A stretch of 9,404 nucleotides of DNA from PVC group bacterium (ex Bugula neritina AB1) (lineage in GTDB: Bacteria > GCA-001730085), in the NCBI GenBank assembly GCA_001730085.1, contig MDLB01000047.1, forward strand, positions 1 to 9,404. The letters are read 5' to 3'. A program made the position numbers and the translations under genes. Shown one piece after another: positions 6,228-9,404 of this stretch; positions within the stretch are counted from its first letter, which is position 1; each line of letters opens with the position of its first letter. The notes beneath the pieces were generated by a model, which saw nothing but the letters and a program-made list of their open reading frames with translations, was not told the origin of the DNA and ran no database searches.

Positions 6228-7613
6228 ATGAGATATGAATGTTTACTTCAGAGTGCTTGTGATATTAACCCTGAAAAAATAGGAGCTTTTGTTAAAAGAA
6301 AAGCTTGGACTTTTTTGCAGTGGGATGAGTATGTTTGTCGCCTTTTTCTTGCTTTACAAAGTCGAGGGGTTGAGCAAGGGGATCGAGTTATGATTTGCTC
6401 TACGAATAGTTTTGAATATGCAAGCTTGGTTTTGGCGCTATGGAGATGCGGAGCTACTGTATGCACAATGAGTCATCGCTTTATAAAAAGACAACTTGAA
6501 GATTATCAAAGTTTTTTAAAAGCCAAATACCTTTGGACACAGATCGATCTTACAATGATCCATGAGGAGGGGATGAGGGTATCCAAACAGCAGGTTGCTG
6601 AGATAAAGAAAGATAGATACAGTTGGAATAGCTCTGACCTAGCTCTTATTATGCCAACGTCGGGTAGTACAGGAACACCTAAGTTTGTGGTGCATGACTA
6701 TAAGAGTTTAATTTTTTCTGCCAAAGGAGTGAATGAAAGGTTAAAATTCACCGAAGAGTCTGGTTGGCTATTTTCTTTACCTATTTATCATATAGGTGGC
6801 TTCTCTATTTTGATAAGGACTTTGTTTTCAAGAGGATGTTTGATCCTCTCTGGCAAAAAAGACCCTTGGAGCGATAAAGATTCAATAAGGTTTGTGACAC
6901 ATATGTCATTGGTTTCTACGCAGCTTAATCGCCTAATGGAAGATAAAGATTCTGTGAATTATGCTCAAAAGATACAGGCGATTGTTTTGGGAGGAGCGAG
7001 TATAACTGAAAAGCTTGTGAAAAAAGTGACACAGAGAAATCTGCCGGTGCATTTTTCTTATGGGATGACCGAAATGGCATCACAGGTGTGCACGTCGATA
7101 AAAAAGATGACGGAAGGGGACTTGATTCATGCGGGAGAACTTATCCCTTTTAGACAGTTAAAAATAAATCCTGATCAAGAAGTTTTAGTTAAAGGTGAAA
7201 CGCTTTTTCGAGGGTATTGGTCACAAACGGGTGAATTGAACTCCTCCTTAGATGAAGACGGGTGGTTCCATACAGGTGATATAGCTAAATGGTTGGGTGA
7301 TGAAAAAAAACAAATTGTTATTGAAAAGCGCAAGGACACTATGTTTATTTCAGGTGGAGAAAATATTTATCCAGAAGAGATTGAAGAATGTCTTTTAAAG
7401 CTAGATGGGATTCTTTGTGTGAAAGTTTTACCTATCAAAAGTAAAGAGTTTGGAGAAAGGCCTGTCGCTTTTGTGAAAATGAGAGAAGGTTGTACTTACG
7501 AAGAAGAGGTATTGAAAAATCACTTAAAAAAACATATGGAAAGCTTTAAAATTCCAGACTTTTTTTACCCTTGGTCGAAGAGGAAGGGTTTACCTGAAAA
7601 ATCTTTTTTATGA
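6228..7613 (+). CDS. MenE-like adenylate-forming ligase (acyl-CoA synthetase superfamily)
   Basis: 461 residues, the size of o-succinylbenzoate-CoA ligases. Family enzymes activate a carboxylate with ATP to an acyl-adenylate and then form a thioester, usually with CoA. Core motifs are present: the P-loop TSGSTGTPK at 144-152, SLPIYHIGGF at 183-192 (typical of MenE), VLGGASI at 253-259, YGMTEMASQVC at 278-288, DGWFHTGD at 344-351, and EKRKDTMFISGGENIYPEE in the hinge region (366-384). The extreme C-terminus, where MenE normally ends with a GIKISR or GK..R motif carrying the adenylation lysine, reads KRKGLPEKSFL. The lysine is therefore displaced (K458 is the nearest candidate) and the following Arg is missing. 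AAGGA at 6218-6222 precedes the ATG, 24 bp after the GH57 stop, so it is probably co-transcribed. No other men genes are nearby, so the substrate is not known; an aryl or fatty acid is as possible as succinylbenzoate. Confidence 0.82.
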   Translation: MRYECLLQSACDINPEKIGAFVKRKAWTFLQWDEYVCRLFLALQSRGVEQGDRVMICSTNSFEYASLVLALWRCGATVCTMSHRFIKRQLEDYQSFLKAKYLWTQIDLTMIHEEGMRVSKQQVAEIKKDRYSWNSSDLALIMPTSGSTGTPKFVVHDYKSLIFSAKGVNERLKFTEESGWLFSLPIYHIGGFSILIRTLFSRGCLILSGKKDPWSDKDSIRFVTHMSLVSTQLNRLMEDKDSVNYAQKIQAIVLGGASITEKLVKKVTQRNLPVHFSYGMTEMASQVCTSIKKMTEGDLIHAGELIPFRQLKINPDQEVLVKGETLFRGYWSQTGELNSSLDEDGWFHTGDIAKWLGDEKKQIVIEKRKDTMFISGGENIYPEEIEECLLKLDGILCVKVLPIKSKEFGERPVAFVKMREGCTYEEEVLKNHLKKHMESFKIPDFFYPWSKRKGLPEKSFL

Positions 7614-8067
7614 TTTAAGTTTTTATTTGTCATTGTTAGGTCGAAAACAATTATTGAGATGATTTGGATAGATTTTTTAAAATATTCTTTGGAAAGCTTA
7701 GATATAATGATTGCCTATACGTAGCTAAAAAATATTAAAAGAGTTGTTTTATTACATTTAAATAGCTATTTAGTAGATAAAATTTAATTTTTCAATAAAT
7801 TTAATATTTGTATTTAATAAATAATCTTTTATTTGTTATATTTTATCTGTATAATGCTTTTAATTGTAAAAATATTGTATATTTTAAAAATAAGAAAGTT
7901 TATCTGGTATTTTTCAAGGGTCTAAGTGTATTTATGGCTCTAATTTTTATATTTCAAAGAGATTCCTTTGATAAGGCTGTTGGTTTAATTTTTTAATATG
8001 AAGAGTGGTTGACTAATTTTTCACTTTGCCATAAGATTGTCTTTGATTCAAATAATTTTAAATTTTT
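7614..8067. other. AT-rich intergenic region upstream of the cupin gene
   Basis: No convincing gene. A 62-codon frame from a TTG at 7808 to 7996 is low-complexity (Phe, Leu, Ile, Asn, Lys), has no ribosome site and is probably chance. A 14-bp perfect palindrome TAAATAGCTATTTA lies at 7759-7772; it lacks G/C content and a T-tract, so it is not a good terminator. A perfect TATAAT on the plus strand at 7850-7855 has no good -35 and would leave a leader of about 220 bases before the cupin ATG. No terminator for the ligase operon was found. Confidence 0.55.
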
Positions 8068-8074
8068 AAAGAGG
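8068..8074 (+). promoter_or_regulatory. Ribosome binding site choosing the ATG at 8084
   Basis: AAAGAGG is nine bases before the ATG at 8084-8086. The open frame extends upstream to 8009, but that extension has no ribosome site and would bury the signal peptide, so the inner start is preferred. Confidence 0.7.
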
Positions 8075-8083
8075 TTTACTTTT

Positions 8084-8926
8084 ATGAAAAATTTTATCGT
8101 TTTATTTTGTTCATTGTTGACCATATTTTCTTCTTCAAATTTACAGTCGAAACCTTTGGAGAAAGAGAACATTCATATTATAAAATCTTCTGATTTGGAG
8201 TGGGAGCCTCTTGTTCCTGCTTTAGGCACGGAAGGTCCTCTATATGCTCCTTTGTGGGGAAATATTCACAAAAAAGGTGCATCTGGGTTTTTAGCTAAAA
8301 TGCCAGATGGTTACGTTAGCAGTCCACATGTGCATAATATAACGTATCGTGGTGTTACGATTTCTGGTCTTGTTCATAACGATGACCCTGGGGCAGAAAA
8401 AGCATGGCTTTCTCCTGGATCTATTTGGATGCAACCTGCAGGTGAGGTTCACGTTACAGCGGCGAAAGGAAAGTGCAATATAGCCTACCTTGAAATGAAT
8501 GAGGGTCCCTATCTTTTTGATCCTCCGTCTGATGCTTTTACTCCTCCTTTTTCTGCACTTAATATAGACTCTTCTCACTTGATTTGGCTTAACCAGAAGC
8601 ATAGCACATGGCTTCCTTCTCGAAAAAGCAAGAGAGTAAAAAATTTGGCAATAGCCTTTCTTTGGGGCAAAGTTTCTAGAAAACATTGGAACTCTACTCT
8701 TTTAAGGTTGCCACCAGATTTTTATGGAAAAATTACGAATAGAAAAGGCGACTTGAAGATTGTTGTTATAAAAGGGGAAGTTACTTTGGGTAAAACAAAA
8801 AATGAAGACCTCCCTTCCGGAAGTTATTTTCACTTAGAACCTAGCCAATCTTCTTTTATTTCTAATGAAACAGATGAAAATGTTCTTCTTTATATTAAAT
8901 CTAAAGGTAAATATAAAGTTTATTGA
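8084..8926 (+). CDS. Secreted DUF4437 double-cupin protein
   Basis: 280 residues from the preferred ATG. Residues 1-20 form a signal peptide (MKN followed by a hydrophobic core FIVLFCSLLTIF and a Ser-rich end), so the protein is probably periplasmic or secreted. The mature part has two cupin-like halves. The first, about 45-140, has the metal-binding pattern SSPHVHN (79-85, H82 and H84), then GSIWMQPAGEVHVT (112-125) with E121 and H123. The second, about 185-275, has the barrel layout (KGDLKIVVIKGEVTLG at 221-236, SGSYFHLEP at 245-253) but few His ligands. This matches the DUF4437 family, whose members are exported or cytoplasmic cupins of unknown reaction. A metal-dependent small-molecule enzyme or binder is an inference. 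It seems to be a single-gene unit, with no operon partner on either side; transposon remnants begin about 35 bp after its stop. Confidence 0.82.
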   Translation: MKNFIVLFCSLLTIFSSSNLQSKPLEKENIHIIKSSDLEWEPLVPALGTEGPLYAPLWGNIHKKGASGFLAKMPDGYVSSPHVHNITYRGVTISGLVHNDDPGAEKAWLSPGSIWMQPAGEVHVTAAKGKCNIAYLEMNEGPYLFDPPSDAFTPPFSALNIDSSHLIWLNQKHSTWLPSRKSKRVKNLAIAFLWGKVSRKHWNSTLLRLPPDFYGKITNRKGDLKIVVIKGEVTLGKTKNEDLPSGSYFHLEPSQSSFISNETDENVLLYIKSKGKYKVY

Positions 8927-8960
8927 TTTAAAAAAATACTTTTTAATATTTATCATTTCA

Positions 8961-9000
8961 AGCCGAGAAGAGCTCTTCCTTTAGGTGGAGGATGAGAGTC
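8961..9000 (+). mobile_element. Possible solo right end / omegaRNA 3' hairpin of an IS605-type element
   Basis: The stretch contains a 12-bp perfect palindrome GAAGAGCTCTTC (8967-8978) followed by TTTAGG, TGGAGGATGAG. TCTTCC (8974-8979) can pair with GGAGGA (8987-8992; one G-T pair) around a TTTAGGT loop. This resembles the hairpin that ends many TnpB (IS200/IS605, OrfB-only) elements and their guide RNA. No transposase body lies to its left; a cupin gene ends at 8926. It would be a stranded end or a decayed copy, upstream of another tnpB in the same orientation. The call rests on remembered resemblance, not alignment. Confidence 0.45.
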
Positions 9001-9059
9001 TTTTTCACAGATATTAAAAATGTGGAGAGATTTGGTTTTTAATATATTTTTTAATTTTC

Positions 9060-9072
9060 CATAGAGCCTATG
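9060..9072 (+). repeat. Small hairpin just upstream of tnpB, possible element left end
   Basis: CATAG-AGC-CTATG forms a five-base stem with a three-base loop, 13 bases before the tnpB ATG. IS200/IS605 elements are recognised as single-strand hairpins near their ends, so this is a candidate left-end structure. It also overlaps a TATGTTAAAG -10-like sequence. A stem this short could be chance. Confidence 0.3.
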
Positions 9073-9085
9073 TTAAAGTGTGTGA

Positions 9086-9404
9086 ATGAAAAAAGTTAAG
9101 AGTTTTAAATTTAAATTAAAATTAAAAAGTAAAGAACAAGAAATTACTTTGAAGAAAAATCTTGGTTGTAATCGTTTTGTTTGGAACAAAGCTCTTGCAA
9201 TTCAAAATGAAAGACTGGAGAACAAGCAAAAGCTTTTGAGCTGGTACGAACTTGACTGGTGGAAAAATAATTTTTGGAAGAAAAGCGAAGAATATGATTT
9301 CTTAAAAGAGGTTTCGTCGCAACCACTTAATCAAACGTTGAAAATGTTAGATAGAGCTATTTGGGATTGTTTGACGAAAAAAGTCAAAGGACGGGGATTC
9401 CCTA
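9086..9404 (+). CDS. tnpB: TnpB (IS200/IS605 OrfB), N-terminal part, cut by the window edge
   Basis: 106 codons are visible from the ATG, with no stop before the edge. The N-terminus is Lys-rich (MKKVKSFKFKLKLK), followed by the family's KEQEITLKKNLGCNRFVWNKAL (16-37) and, after a Trp-rich segment, FLKEVSSQPLNQTLKMLDRAIWD (72-94) and KKVKGRGFP (98-106), which in full proteins continues to KFK. TnpB is an RNA-guided DNA nuclease of IS605-type transposons and the relative of Cas12. The RuvC catalytic Asp/Glu residues and the zinc ribbon would lie beyond 9404, so activity cannot be judged. There is no tnpA (Y1 transposase) in the 160 bp upstream, so this looks like an OrfB-only (IS1341-type) element. 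No good ribosome site precedes the ATG. Confidence 0.9.
   Translation, partial: MKKVKSFKFKLKLKSKEQEITLKKNLGCNRFVWNKALAIQNERLENKQKLLSWYELDWWKNNFWKKSEEYDFLKEVSSQPLNQTLKMLDRAIWDCLTKKVKGRGFP

Noticed and set aside
7808-7996. 62-codon plus-strand open frame starting at TTG
   Set aside because: Low-complexity AT-driven composition, no ribosome site and no recognisable motif; it lies in a gap and probably occurs by chance.
8009-8083. N-terminal extension of the cupin protein
   Set aside because: No ribosome site; it would place 25 polar residues before a standard signal peptide.
8291-8686. 131-codon minus-strand frame
   Set aside because: It is antisense to the cupin gene, whose conserved motifs and ribosome site are clear; the antisense peptide shows no family features.
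9144-9326. 60-codon minus-strand frame
   Set aside because: Antisense to tnpB, which has clear family motifs in the plus frame.

Overview
This is an AT-rich bacterial window (by eye about one third G+C) with compact operons, Sec-type signal peptides, Shine-Dalgarno sequences and an IS200/IS605-type TnpB gene at the right edge. There is no rRNA, tRNA or CRISPR array. The unusual element is a eukaryotic-style multi-C2H2 zinc-finger protein with an N-terminal export signal. That, together with the AT-rich drift and the transposon debris, suggests a host- or protist-associated Gram-negative bacterium. The DUF4912 + GH57 pair is a combination I associate with deltaproteobacteria/Bdellovibrio-like and some other deep lineages. 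I cannot place the organism more precisely from sequence alone.

Left part, minus strand: a tandem repeat (1-186, units of 18 or 20 bp) forms the 3' end of a secreted zinc-finger protein gene (83-841). A 0.5-kb AT-rich gap (842-1354) follows. Next comes a tight three-gene operon transcribed leftwards from a good promoter at 3947-3974: a [4Fe-4S] ferredoxin (3618-3860), a cysteine desulfurase (2506-3621) and ThiI (1355-2509). Both junctions are 4-bp ATGA overlaps. ThiI has no rhodanese domain, so the adjacent desulfurase is the natural sulfur donor for tRNA 4-thiouridine (and possibly thiamine thiazole). The ferredoxin is a third, less usual, member.

Right part, plus strand: after a 0.4-kb divergent regulatory gap comes a DUF4912 protein (4344-4715, TTG start), followed 3 bp later by a GH57 glucan-branching-type enzyme (4719-6203) and 24 bp later by a MenE-like adenylate-forming ligase (6228-7613) with an atypical C-terminal lysine motif. 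An AT-rich gap of about 0.45 kb leads to a secreted DUF4437 double-cupin protein (8084-8926). Beyond it is a hairpin resembling the right end/omegaRNA 3' end of an IS605-type element (about 8961-9000), and then the first 106 codons of a tnpB (9086 to the window edge).

The most interesting item is the zinc-finger gene. It has six fingers (the first lacking one Cys), a signal peptide, and a C-terminal repeat tract in which 18-bp units keep frame while 20-bp units (G5 instead of G3) shift it. The repeat could therefore switch the protein's tail.
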